Positions 41,395-50,388 of a stretch of DNA of 64,000 nt are shown piece after piece; position 1 is the first letter of the stretch, and each line of letters opens with the position of its first letter. The notes beneath the pieces are model-generated. The model did no database searches. It saw nothing but the letters and a program-made list of their open reading frames with translations, and had not been told where the DNA came from. The DNA comes from Cellvibrio sp. UBA7661. Lineage in GTDB: Bacteria; Pseudomonadota; Gammaproteobacteria; Pseudomonadales; Cellvibrionaceae. The DNA lies in assembly GCA_002483365.1 (NCBI GenBank), contig DLHT01000003.1, positions 248,001-312,000 of the forward strand, written 5' to 3'. The position numbers and the translations under genes are program-made.

Positions 41395-44154
41395 TTATAC
41401 CGAAAGACCCGCAAGCCATTCGCGCACGAGTTGCTCTATTTTTTCCAGATCGTATTGGCGCATTGCGTTAATGAGTTGTTGGTGGCGCTGCTTGCCTAAT
41501 TGCTCAGCGGTGAATGCAGTAATGATTTTTTTACTCGCTGACATTTCACCGCTTGCCGCGAATTCAGCTAATTCCTGCAAACGACCTGCAAGCAGTGAGA
41601 GATCAACGGGGCCAGTATCTTCCTGTTCTGGCTCGCTTACATTTGCGTCTGTATCAAAATGCACATGCACATAATGTTTTAGTGCGGCGAATACATCGTC
41701 AAAGGCATAGGGCTTACCGATAAATTCCTGAAAGCCTTGCGTTAAATAATACGCGCGTTCATGTTCCAAACTGGATGCCGACACTGCAACGATGGGCGTG
41801 CTGCTGTAGCCAGGCAGCGCGCGCAAACGGCGCAACATTTCCAATCCATTCAAATGCGGCATGCGGATATCGGTAAAAATAATATCGAATTGCTGCGCTT
41901 GGCAAAGCGCCAAGCCTTCGCGACCATTGTGCGCCGCGTAAGTTTCGCAGCCAATTTGTTGCAGTAGATCAACCAGAATTTCGCAACTGGCCTCATCGTC
42001 TTCCACTACTAATACTTTGCATTGACTACCCGGTTGCAAATGATGAACTTGTGTTTGGGTGTCGCGCGGATCAAGCAAAATATTTTCACTGACTAATGGC
42101 AAACGCAGATGCGCCAGCGTGCCCTGACCAAGAATACTGGAGAGCTGTAAGCTGCCGCCCATGCCCTCGGCCAAGTGGCGCGAGAGGGTAAGGCCAAGGC
42201 CGGTACCACCCGCATCCTCACCGGCCTGGCCTTGTTTGAACGCCGAAAATAATTCAGTCAATTCCGCTTCTGAAATACCGGGGCCGGTATCGCCAATCAC
42301 AAATTCAACTTCACCAGCGAGATGCGCCACATACAAACTGACACTTCCCTCAGGCGTAAATTTGATCGCATTACCCAATAAATTTAACAAGATCTGGCCG
42401 ATTTTTTGGCGGTCACCTTTCACGATATAAGGATCAGGCAAATCAACCTGGGTAATTAATTGCAGGCCTTTGTTGTGCGCTCGCTCGGCCATAATAATTT
42501 TAATATCTTCCACTTCCTGATGAAGATCAAAATATTCCTTGCGCAAATTCAACACACCGGATTCGATTTTGGAGAGATCCAGAATATCGTTGATCAAGGT
42601 CAGCAAGCGCTGGCTGGCAACCAGAATTAATTGCAAACGTTCACGCTGGCTGCCAGTAAATTGTGCATCGCGCATTAATAATTGGGTGTAACCCAAGACG
42701 GCGTTGAGTGGTGTGCGGATTTCGTGGCTCATGTTGGCCAGAAAACGGCTTTTGGCATGAGTGGCTTTTTCAGCTGCATCTTTGGCGAGCGATAATTGTT
42801 TTTCTACTTCTTTTTGCGCAGAAATATCCCGGCCAATCCCAAGAATACCTACAGCCTCGCCTTGCTCATCACGCACTGCGACTTTGAGTGTATCTAACAA
42901 GTATTGTTCACGCTCATTGACGACAATTAATTGTTCGTAGCGATGCAGCTCATTAGTTTTTAATGCCTGTTGGTCGTTGTGACGAAAAAATTCTGCCAAT
43001 TCACGCGATACCAATTGCTCTTCTGTTTTGCCTACCACTTTATCTTCAGTTTGGTTGAGCATACGTGCAAAAGCTTTATTGCAACTGACATAAATACCAT
43101 CGAGGTTTTTAAACCAGACAGGATCGGGAATATTGTCGAGCAGGCTGCGTAGATGTTGCTCGCGGGCGCGCAATGCGGCTTGGGACTCTTGCAACTGTTC
43201 TTGCGTTTGCTGACGCTGCACCACTTCATTCAGTAACCAGTCATTAGCTTTGCGCAGTGCTTGCGTATGCGATAGCACTTCATCTTCCAAACGTTTTTGA
43301 TTTTCGCGCAACAGCGCTTCGTGTTTTTGACGCGTGCGAATATAGGCTGTTAATAAACCGATCAGCGATAAACCCAGTGCAAGTACCGATAGCTGCAGCC
43401 AGCTCGGTTGATACCAAGGTAAAGTGTTTTGCGCGGGCATCAGCATCTCTGCAGTATTGGCAAAACTGTTCGATTTGTTGTGTTCGATGTAGCCCAATGC
43501 AGACACCAGATACATCACCAAACCTACCCCCACATTCAACAACAAAAATGCCTGTGAATGGGTATTTTGTCGCACCCGCGGAATTAATAACCACGCGAAT
43601 GCCGAGGTGAATACCAACATGCCGATGCTGTCGCCCATCCACCAGAATGCCCAGGTTTTTCCCATCTCTGCCGCGGGTACAACGGAGAACCAATACAGAG
43701 TGACTACGCCAACACTGGCGGCAATCAGTGTGCCGAGAAATACACTGGCAATGAACAATAGCGTGCGACGCAAATTCACTAACAAGTTACTGCTCAATAA
43801 ACCGCGATTGATACGCGCAATAACAATTGCCTGAAATAATGCGGCGCTACCAATGACGGCCGCTGCCACAAAAGTTGATACGCTCGCATCCATAATAGGC
43901 TTAAGGTGAGCAAAATAGGTTGCGCTGACGGTGCCTAACAAAATTCCCGGCGCGATACGCAATCCAAATATTAATAAACTGAAAAGCGCAAAACCTGCCG
44001 CTGGCCAAATGAGCGACACTTGCGATGTGAGCGAACCCCAGGTAATGCCGAACTGCACCAATAAAAAATACACCACTGCAAAACCCAGGTTAAGCAGTGG
44101 CAATTTGGCATAGAGATAGAAAGATTTGCGAGAGAGCTTCAGCACCGGTAACAC
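41395..44154 (-). CDS. MASE1 hybrid sensor histidine kinase
   Basis: Membrane sensor of 919 residues. Domains in order: MASE1-type membrane sensor with eight or so helices (about 17-290), coiled coil, PAS domain (SLLDNIPDPVWFKNLDGIYVS, about 335-455), HisKA with FLANMSHEIRTPLNAV (phospho-His), HATPase with LLGNAIKFTPEG, DTGPGIS and GGTGLGL, a receiver domain (VLVVEDDEAS, Asp in IIFTDIRMP), and a C-terminal helical stretch of about 100 residues that may be a degraded Hpt. Start is GTG 44154 with AAGG just upstream. It follows the REC-GGDEF-EAL gene by 22 bp, so the two probably form one phosphorelay ending in c-di-GMP turnover. Confidence 0.9.
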   Translation of the reverse strand: MLPVLKLSRKSFYLYAKLPLLNLGFAVVYFLLVQFGITWGSLTSQVSLIWPAAGFALFSLLIFGLRIAPGILLGTVSATYFAHLKPIMDASVSTFVAAAVIGSAALFQAIVIARINRGLLSSNLLVNLRRTLLFIASVFLGTLIAASVGVVTLYWFSVVPAAEMGKTWAFWWMGDSIGMLVFTSAFAWLLIPRVRQNTHSQAFLLLNVGVGLVMYLVSALGYIEHNKSNSFANTAEMLMPAQNTLPWYQPSWLQLSVLALGLSLIGLLTAYIRTRQKHEALLRENQKRLEDEVLSHTQALRKANDWLLNEVVQRQQTQEQLQESQAALRAREQHLRSLLDNIPDPVWFKNLDGIYVSCNKAFARMLNQTEDKVVGKTEEQLVSRELAEFFRHNDQQALKTNELHRYEQLIVVNEREQYLLDTLKVAVRDEQGEAVGILGIGRDISAQKEVEKQLSLAKDAAEKATHAKSRFLANMSHEIRTPLNAVLGYTQLLMRDAQFTGSQRERLQLILVASQRLLTLINDILDLSKIESGVLNLRKEYFDLHQEVEDIKIIMAERAHNKGLQLITQVDLPDPYIVKGDRQKIGQILLNLLGNAIKFTPEGSVSLYVAHLAGEVEFVIGDTGPGISEAELTELFSAFKQGQAGEDAGGTGLGLTLSRHLAEGMGGSLQLSSILGQGTLAHLRLPLVSENILLDPRDTQTQVHHLQPGSQCKVLVVEDDEASCEILVDLLQQIGCETYAAHNGREGLALCQAQQFDIIFTDIRMPHLNGLEMLRRLRALPGYSSTPIVAVSASSLEHERAYYLTQGFQEFIGKPYAFDDVFAALKHYVHVHFDTDANVSEPEQEDTGPVDLSLLAGRLQELAEFAASGEMSASKKIITAFTAEQLGKQRHQQLINAMRQYDLEKIEQLVREWLAGLSV

Positions 44155-44176
44155 ACCTTGGTCAATTCGGGTGTAA

Positions 44177-45994
44177 TCATCCCAGGAGTTTTTCCAGCGA
44201 CTGATAATTCAATTCTTCCGGGCGATGGTGGTGGTACCCTTGCCCCCAATTGACACCCAACTCGCGCAGCTGTTGGGCAACGTCAGCCGTTTCTACAAAC
44301 TCGGCGATAATTTCTTTATCCAGAGAATTCGCCATTTCAACAATAGATTTCACCATTGCGTAATGCGCCGGATCAGTATCCATATCGCGCACAAAAATGC
44401 CGTCGATTTTTATTTTGTCGAATGCGAGCTGATGTAAGTAAGCATAAGAGGCAAAGCCACTACCAAAATCATCCAGCGCAAAATGACAGCCCAGCTCACG
44501 CAACTCTTTCATAAACTGACGTGCGGATTCCACGTTGACGATCGCTTGGGTTTCAGTAATTTCAAAACAAAATTTTTGCGGCGGCAAATTGTGGTGATGA
44601 AAACTGTTGATGATGAATTGCGCCAATTGTGATTCGCGGATAGAGATGGCAGATAAGTTAATGGATATCAGCTCTAACCGCTCCAGTAGTTGCGGATGCT
44701 GTGCAAATAAACTAAACGTGTTGTTGATCACCCATTTATCCAACTCGGGCACCAAATGCAAACGTTCGGCAGGACCGATGAATTCGCCGGGCGACACCAT
44801 GCGCTGATGAGTTGCATCCCACAGGCGCAACAATATTTCCAAACGATAACGGGGTTTGGCCAAGCCTGCCGTTGCGGGCAGAAATTCAATCATCTGGAAG
44901 TAGGCGCGGAACAATTGGCTGTGAACGGCATCCACCAAACGCGATGCCCAATTAATATTGTCTTTATGCAGGTTGCTGCGTTTGGCCGCTTCTTCGTAAC
45001 TGAAAATACCGCCGCGCGCTTCGCGCTTGGCAACAAAAATCACTTCATCGGCAGCCAGCATTACCTGATCGTAACTCACCATTGTACGGTTGAGCGGAAT
45101 GGTGGCGATGGACGCAGCCATCTGGAATTGGCGGTCTTCCCATTGGAAGTTAAATTGCTGCAAATGTTTGAGAATGTTTTGCGCCAGCGCTATGCCTTTA
45201 TCGCCTTCTTCACAATGCGTAACGACGGCAAAACGGTCGCCCCCCAAACGTGCAAAAAAATCATTGCATGTTAACAGGCCGCTGATGCTATCAGCGAATT
45301 GACGCAATAACTCATCGCCAGCGATACAGCCACAGCTTTCATTAATTAATCGGAAACGATCAATATCAATTAATAAAAAAGAAGCGTTAATGTCTTTGAT
45401 TTGAACACGCGCCAGCAATTCGGATACATAGGCTTCAAGGGCGTTGCGGTTGTGCAGGCGGGTAACAAAATCATGGGTGGCTAGATAATTAAGGCGGTCT
45501 TGCATATAGCGCCGCTCGTTAATTTCTTCGCGCAGCTGGCGGTTGGCGATGGTCAGCTCGGCGGTGCGCTCGCGCACCTTGCCTTCCAGCTCGCGGTTGA
45601 AAGATTTCAGCTCCGCCAGCATCGTTTGCCGTTCCAATTGGTGGCGCACGCGCGAGCGCACTTCGTCGGCATTGATTGGCTTGGTAATGTAGTCGGCACC
45701 GCCCACACGGAAGCCCTGGCTAATATCATCCGCGCGTGCGGTCACAAAGATAATCGGGATTTCAGTGGTGGCCAATTCGGCCTTGAGGCGGGTGCAGACT
45801 TCAAAGCCGTTCATGTCCGGCATCATTACATCAAGCAAAATCAAATCGGGCAGGCGCCGGGCAGCCAGCTCCAATGCACGCTCTCCGGACGTCGCCACAA
45901 TCAATTGGCACTCCAGATCTTCAAGAATTCCGCTGAGGACATCCAGATTTTCGGGGGTATCATCGACCAGCAAAATACGCGTCGCGCTCGACAT
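44177..45994 (-). CDS. Response regulator with degenerate GGDEF and EAL domain
   Basis: Soluble regulator of 605 residues. Receiver domain 1-120 (LVDDTPENLDV, Asp in LILLDVMMPD, TKPI), coiled coil, GGDEF domain with the active site written LGGDRF, so the cyclase is probably dead, and an EAL domain with EILLRL for EALLR, INLSAISI, FEITET, LDDFGSGF, KIDGIFV and AEFVET, where the catalytic acids and Lys are kept. Likely a c-di-GMP phosphodiesterase turned on by phosphorylation, with the GGDRF part as a sensor or inert. It lies first in the operon with the hybrid kinase. Confidence 0.9.
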   Translation of the reverse strand: MSSATRILLVDDTPENLDVLSGILEDLECQLIVATSGERALELAARRLPDLILLDVMMPDMNGFEVCTRLKAELATTEIPIIFVTARADDISQGFRVGGADYITKPINADEVRSRVRHQLERQTMLAELKSFNRELEGKVRERTAELTIANRQLREEINERRYMQDRLNYLATHDFVTRLHNRNALEAYVSELLARVQIKDINASFLLIDIDRFRLINESCGCIAGDELLRQFADSISGLLTCNDFFARLGGDRFAVVTHCEEGDKGIALAQNILKHLQQFNFQWEDRQFQMAASIATIPLNRTMVSYDQVMLAADEVIFVAKREARGGIFSYEEAAKRSNLHKDNINWASRLVDAVHSQLFRAYFQMIEFLPATAGLAKPRYRLEILLRLWDATHQRMVSPGEFIGPAERLHLVPELDKWVINNTFSLFAQHPQLLERLELISINLSAISIRESQLAQFIINSFHHHNLPPQKFCFEITETQAIVNVESARQFMKELRELGCHFALDDFGSGFASYAYLHQLAFDKIKIDGIFVRDMDTDPAHYAMVKSIVEMANSLDKEIIAEFVETADVAQQLRELGVNWGQGYHHHRPEELNYQSLEKLLG

Positions 45995-46164
45995 GACAAT
46001 AAAATCCTTGACTATTGTTATCTTCGGATAATAGCAGATGAGAAAAGAATAGCTACGCGCTGTTTATGAAGATTTGTTTAGTGGTCAGGTGTCAAAACGC
46101 AAAGCAGGCATATGCAGGGTTCGCTCGATAAACCCGGTATATCCATGTCATTAAACGTTAATAC

Positions 46165-47802
46165 TTATTTTCTAAACCACAAGGCCAGCAAGCCAATGGC
46201 ACCCAATACAATTGTGGAGGGTGATACATCAGTGACAATCCAGTCGCGCAATACGGCAGAGCCTTGCATATCCTGAATAAGGAAATAACCCGCTGCGGCA
46301 AATGCCACCAATGCAATTAATTTGCGACGACCGCGATGCTGGTGCAGGTTGCGCTTGGCAACATCGTTTTCCAATGCATCCAGCTTTTGCGTAATCAGCG
46401 GCAGTTGCTGCAAGCTATTGAAGATCAGATCCGGCACCTGCGGGAATTTTTCCATCCACTCGGGCGCATAGCGTTTTAATTCGCCCCACAAGGATTTTGG
46501 ATGGAAGCGATTTTTCAGCCAGTGCTCCAAAAATGGATGCGCCGTCACCCACAAATCCAGATCGGGATATAACTGTCGGCCAAGCCCTTCGATATTAAGC
46601 AAGGTTTTTTGTAACAACACCAATTGCGGTTGCACTTCCATATCGAACCGGCGCGCAGTGCGGAATAAGCTCAACAGTACATTCGCAAACGAAATTTCTT
46701 TCAGCGGTTTTTCAAAGATCGGCTCGCACACCGTGCGAATGGCGGCTTCCAATTCTTCTACCCGCACATAGGATGGCACCCAACCACTTTGCACGTGCAG
46801 CTCGGCAACCTGGCGATAATCGCGGCGGAACATTGCCAGTAAATTTCTGGCCAAATAATATTGGTCTTCGCGTGTGAGTGAGCCGACGATAGCCATATCC
46901 ACCGCGATATATTGCGGCAGTTGCGGATTTTTGGTGGAGACAAAAATATTGCCAGGATGCATATCGGCATGGAAAAAATTGTGCTCAAACACCTGGGTGA
47001 AAAATATTTCCACGCCGCGCTCGGCCAATTTTTTCAGATCGGTATTTTGCCCATTGAGTGCGGCCATGTCCGTCACAGGAATGCCGTAGATACGCTCCAT
47101 CACCAATACATTGCTGCGGGTGTAATCCCAATAAATTTCCGGCACGTACAACAGCGGAGAATTTAAAAAATTGCGGCGCAGTTGCGAGGCGTTGGCGGCT
47201 TCACGCTGCAAGTCCAGTTCATCAATAATGGTAACGCGGTAATCTTCTACAATTTCAACCGGATGCAGGCGTTTGCCATCGAGCGTATTGTTTTCTACCC
47301 AGCGCGCAACCAACAACAGCAGTTCAATGTCTTGTTCAATAACCACCTTAATACCCGGGCGAATTACTTTAATGACCACCTCGCGGCCATCGTTCAACAC
47401 TGCAGTGTGCACCTGCGCTACCGATGCCGACGCAAGCGGCGCGTGTTCGTAACTTGCAAAAATATCGCTGACTTTCGCACCTAAGGATGTTTCAACAATG
47501 CGCTGGAATTCTTCACTGGCAAAAGGCGCGACATTGTCTTGCAGGTGATTTAATTCCTGCACTATGTCATCGGGAACGAGATCGGGGCGGGTCGATAACA
47601 ATTGGCCAAATTTGACAAAGATAGGGCCGAGGTCTTCGCACGCACGACGCAAACACTCACCGCGTGAGAGCCGCGGTGCAGGGAATAATTTGAAAAATAA
47701 TAATAAAATTTTTGCTGTAAAAGGCAGATTCGCTGGCAACAATTGATCCAGACGATAGCGTGCAAATACGCGCAGGATTTTTAATAAACGCAGAAAGACC
47801 AT
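46165..47802 (-). CDS. ubiB: UbiB, ubiquinone biosynthesis ATPase/kinase-like protein
   Basis: ABC1/UbiB-family atypical kinase of 545 residues needed for coenzyme Q biosynthesis. The KxGQ motif is in FVKFGQLLSTRPDLVP, followed by the Ala-rich loop ASASVAQVH, VIKVIRPG, and the catalytic NFFHADMHPGN with the metal-binding Asp in YIAVDMAIVG. Two C-terminal membrane helices follow a basic stretch (RGRRKLIALVAFAAAGYFL). ATG 47802 is the natural start. In most relatives ubiE, ubiJ and ubiB are tightly packed; here a 146-bp inverted-repeat element lies between ubiJ and ubiB. Confidence 0.95.
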   Translation of the reverse strand: MVFLRLLKILRVFARYRLDQLLPANLPFTAKILLLFFKLFPAPRLSRGECLRRACEDLGPIFVKFGQLLSTRPDLVPDDIVQELNHLQDNVAPFASEEFQRIVETSLGAKVSDIFASYEHAPLASASVAQVHTAVLNDGREVVIKVIRPGIKVVIEQDIELLLLVARWVENNTLDGKRLHPVEIVEDYRVTIIDELDLQREAANASQLRRNFLNSPLLYVPEIYWDYTRSNVLVMERIYGIPVTDMAALNGQNTDLKKLAERGVEIFFTQVFEHNFFHADMHPGNIFVSTKNPQLPQYIAVDMAIVGSLTREDQYYLARNLLAMFRRDYRQVAELHVQSGWVPSYVRVEELEAAIRTVCEPIFEKPLKEISFANVLLSLFRTARRFDMEVQPQLVLLQKTLLNIEGLGRQLYPDLDLWVTAHPFLEHWLKNRFHPKSLWGELKRYAPEWMEKFPQVPDLIFNSLQQLPLITQKLDALENDVAKRNLHQHRGRRKLIALVAFAAAGYFLIQDMQGSAVLRDWIVTDVSPSTIVLGAIGLLALWFRK

Positions 47803-47830
47803 TACAAGCACAATTCTCTTTTTTGTTTTA

Positions 47831-47976
47831 CCGTAGGTTGGGGTGAGGAACGAACCCCAACATGACTTATTCGCACAACACAATGAACTCCTTTCATGAG
47901 GGCGAACTGGATTGGATTTTTTTGAAATTTATTCGCGTTGCTTTGTTGGGGTTCGTTCCTCACCGCCAACCTACGG
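47831..47976. repeat. Inverted-repeat element between ubiJ and ubiB
   Basis: Arms of about 32 bp (CCGTAGGTTGGGGTGAGG.. at 47831-47862 and its near-complement at 47944-47976) enclose about 80 bp. The left outer bases form the ubiJ stop codon on the minus strand. The arm sequence is of the GTTGGGGTTCG type seen as dispersed repeats in many proteobacteria. In RNA the arms give a large hairpin within the ubi operon. Confidence 0.88.
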
Positions 47977-48597
47977 CTTTCGCTCCGTCATGAGTTTTTC
48001 AACACGCGCGGCTGCGCGATCCACCGCCAAACGCAACTCATCAACATCGCGATAAAACGTTTCGAGCTCGGGTTTGCCGGGCACGGTTTTTAATTCCTCG
48101 GTGAGGAATTCTTTGGTGAGCCGCTGCGCACTGTTTGTGCGGTCTTTTACCCAACCGAATTTTGTACGGATCAATTGCGCTGTTTGGTGGCCGATAATAT
48201 CGCCCGTGAATTGGCTGAGCATATCTTCCCAATCGATGTCGAGGTTTTTGAGCAAGCGCTGGTAGTCAGCAAGCAGCGATAAATCGCCCATCACGGTAAC
48301 GCCGCTGTCTTTTAAATTGTGAATTTCGGTTTGCGCTAATTGTGCGAGCGCAAGCGATGATCCGGTGATACGTGTATCCACATCGCCATCCCAATTGCCC
48401 ATCAACCGCAGTTCATCGTCCATCGGCATCACAAATACAGTGAGCGCTGGTGCAGTGATCTTGACGGCGAGGATTTTCCCCTCAAGCGGGGTCAGCCCGA
48501 GGCGCGTGGCGGGATCGTAACGCAGCGCGGTGTTAATGACTTTTTCAGCGCCTGCGAGTGCGGCAATAGTCAGTGTGCTTGTCATGAACAGGGGCAT
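47971..48597 (-). CDS. ubiJ: UbiJ, SCP2-domain accessory factor of ubiquinone biosynthesis
   Basis: Soluble protein of 208 residues with an N-terminal SCP2 lipid-binding domain (about 1-110, with LRLMGNWDGDVDTRITGSSLALAQL) and a C-terminal coiled coil; UbiJ organises the Ubi complex in the cytosol. The start overlaps the ubiE stop (TGATG). The last residues ERKP and the TAG stop fall at the edge of an inverted-repeat element, so the native C-terminus may have been changed by its insertion. Confidence 0.9.
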   Translation of the reverse strand: MPLFMTSTLTIAALAGAEKVINTALRYDPATRLGLTPLEGKILAVKITAPALTVFVMPMDDELRLMGNWDGDVDTRITGSSLALAQLAQTEIHNLKDSGVTVMGDLSLLADYQRLLKNLDIDWEDMLSQFTGDIIGHQTAQLIRTKFGWVKDRTNSAQRLTKEFLTEELKTVPGKPELETFYRDVDELRLAVDRAAARVEKLMTERKP

Positions 48598-49346
48598 CAG
48601 GGTTTGATCCCTTTATGCAGCGCCACTATGCCGCCGGTCATATTGTGGAATTCGGTGCGCACAAATCCGGCGTTATCCATCATCTCTTTCAGTGTTTGCT
48701 GATCCGGGTGCATACGGATGGATTCGGCAAGGTAGCGGTAGCTATCGGCATCGTTGGTCACCAACTTGCCCATAAACGGCAGCACCTTGAATGAATAGGT
48801 GTCGTACACCTTGCTGAGGATGTCGCTTTGCGGTTTAGAAAATTCCAGCACCAACAACCGCCCGCCCGGTTTCAGTACGCGCAGCATGGAACGCAGCGCG
48901 AGATCTTTGTCGGTGACGTTGCGCAGACCAAAGGCGATGGTGATGCAGTCGAAGGTGTTATCGGGGAAGGGCAGGTATTGGGCATCGCACTGGGCAAAAT
49001 TGATATTGCCAGCAATGCCGCGGTCGGTGAGGCGGTCGCGGCCAACGCCGAGCATCGAGGCGTTAATGTCGGCGAGTACAACTTGTCCGCTGGCACCCAC
49101 CAACTTGGCGAACTGGTAGCTCAAATCACCCGTGCCACCGGCAATATCCAGCACCTTGTGGCCAGCGCGCACACCGGATGCCTCGATAGTAAAGCGCTTC
49201 CACAAACGATGTATGCCCGCCGACATCAAGTCATTCATCAAATCGTATTTGGCAGCGACGGAATGGAATACCTCAGCAACACGCCCCGCCTTTTCATCGA
49301 CAGGCACTTCCTGAAAGCCAAAGTGGGTAGTTTTTTTCTCGTTCAT
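48597..49346 (-). CDS. ubiE: UbiE, bifunctional demethylmenaquinone/2-methoxy-benzoquinol methyltransferase
   Basis: SAM-dependent C-methyltransferase of 249 residues for ubiquinone (and menaquinone, if made). Family motifs: HFGFQEVPVDEKAGRVAEVF, VLDIAGGTGDL (SAM loop), FGLRNVTDK and LEFSKPQSDILSKVYDTYS, all typical of UbiE. ATG 49346 (MNEKKTTHFG) is the standard start; the upstream extension is not conserved-looking. First gene of ubiE-ubiJ-ubiB. Confidence 0.96.
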   Translation of the reverse strand: MNEKKTTHFGFQEVPVDEKAGRVAEVFHSVAAKYDLMNDLMSAGIHRLWKRFTIEASGVRAGHKVLDIAGGTGDLSYQFAKLVGASGQVVLADINASMLGVGRDRLTDRGIAGNINFAQCDAQYLPFPDNTFDCITIAFGLRNVTDKDLALRSMLRVLKPGGRLLVLEFSKPQSDILSKVYDTYSFKVLPFMGKLVTNDADSYRYLAESIRMHPDQQTLKEMMDNAGFVRTEFHNMTGGIVALHKGIKP

Positions 49347-49544
49347 AACGGATTCCAAAGGCAGGGCTAACCGCAAAGGGCAGGATGCGGGCATTGTACT
49401 GGCATTAACTGCACTGGGCGAGGCATATAGATGTACAGGATGGATTGTGGATTCGCAGCGGTTTCATATTTTCACGGTGAGTGCGTAAAATCGCCGCGAC
49501 CAAAACCGGACCTAACGCGATCAACCACAAGTAAGGAACCCTGC

Positions 49545-50051
49545 ATGCGCTTTTGTTTTACCGCTACAGCCCTGTTGCTGTGTTTGTTTACTTGCTTATC
49601 GACCCACGCCAATCAGGCGACAACCAGCCCGCTCAAACCCTTCACTACCGATGGCTGTTCGTTGTGGCTGGATGGTACTCCGGAGAACCCGAATCTTTGG
49701 CGGCACTGCTGTGTTGCCCATGATCTGGCCTATTGGAAGGGCGGCAGCAAAGCCGAGCGCAAACAAGCTGACGATGAAATCAAAGCCTGCGTCAAAACCG
49801 CGCAAGGCCCCGGCATGGCCAAATACATGTACAGCAATGTGCGCTGGGGCGGCAGCCCTTATTGGATGAACCACTACCGCTGGGGCTACGGCTGGAACTA
49901 CTGGGATGGCATGGGGCCGCGCGGCTACAAAACACCCAGCCCAGAGGAACAGCGACTGATTGAACAGGCAATGCCAGCGGCAATACGCGTCATTGAAGAA
50001 GATGCCCGGAAAAATCCTGCCAAGCCTGTTGCCCCCAACCCGGCCAAATAA
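49545..50051 (+). CDS. Small secreted protein with phospholipase-A2-like motif
   Basis: Exported protein of 168 residues with a signal peptide (ATALLLCLFTCLSTHA) and AAGGAA ahead of ATG 49545. The mature part holds WRHCCVAHDLAYWKGG, close to the phospholipase A2 active-site pattern CCxxHDxC (the last Cys is Ala here), plus GCSLW and IKACV Cys that could pair. A Trp/Tyr/Gly-rich stretch follows (YWMNHYRWGYGWNYWDG). It may be a lipid-active or cell-envelope protein; activity is not proven by the motif. Divergent from ubiE. Confidence 0.75.
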   Translation: MRFCFTATALLLCLFTCLSTHANQATTSPLKPFTTDGCSLWLDGTPENPNLWRHCCVAHDLAYWKGGSKAERKQADDEIKACVKTAQGPGMAKYMYSNVRWGGSPYWMNHYRWGYGWNYWDGMGPRGYKTPSPEEQRLIEQAMPAAIRVIEEDARKNPAKPVAPNPAK

Positions 50052-50388
50052 ACCCGCCAGCGCTCTTGTCTATCTTCCCGACGCCCTTAAATGTCACAAA
50101 TGGGTGTTTGAATTCGTTCAAGTGAATTACAATCGTCGTCGCATTGCCGGGAACTTCCCAGTAGAAAATTCGTTCTACACTTAGACCGGTCAATGCGCGG
50201 CACTGTAAACCATACTGAATGGCTTCCAAACCACCACCGGTTTTTCCTCGGCTCGCTGTTCCAGTGAGCTGGCCGGAAGGTTCGCCAGTAACCAGCGCTG
50301 ATGTGTATTGCATCAGTACAAGCACCACCCAGAGGCGTGCTCGCCAGCAAGTGAAATTCCATTCGTTTATTTTTTTTGTGGGGATCCC
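50052..50388 (+). other. Intergenic leader before the decarboxylase gene
   Basis: About 340 bp without a convincing gene. It should contain the decarboxylase promoter; no terminator or riboswitch is recognised. GTTTGAATTCGTTCAAGT near 50107-50124 is a partial dyad. Confidence 0.3.

Noticed and set aside
41395..44154. Extension of the hybrid kinase upstream of GTG 44154
   Set aside because: The frame is open backwards into the end of the preceding gene but has no start codon there.
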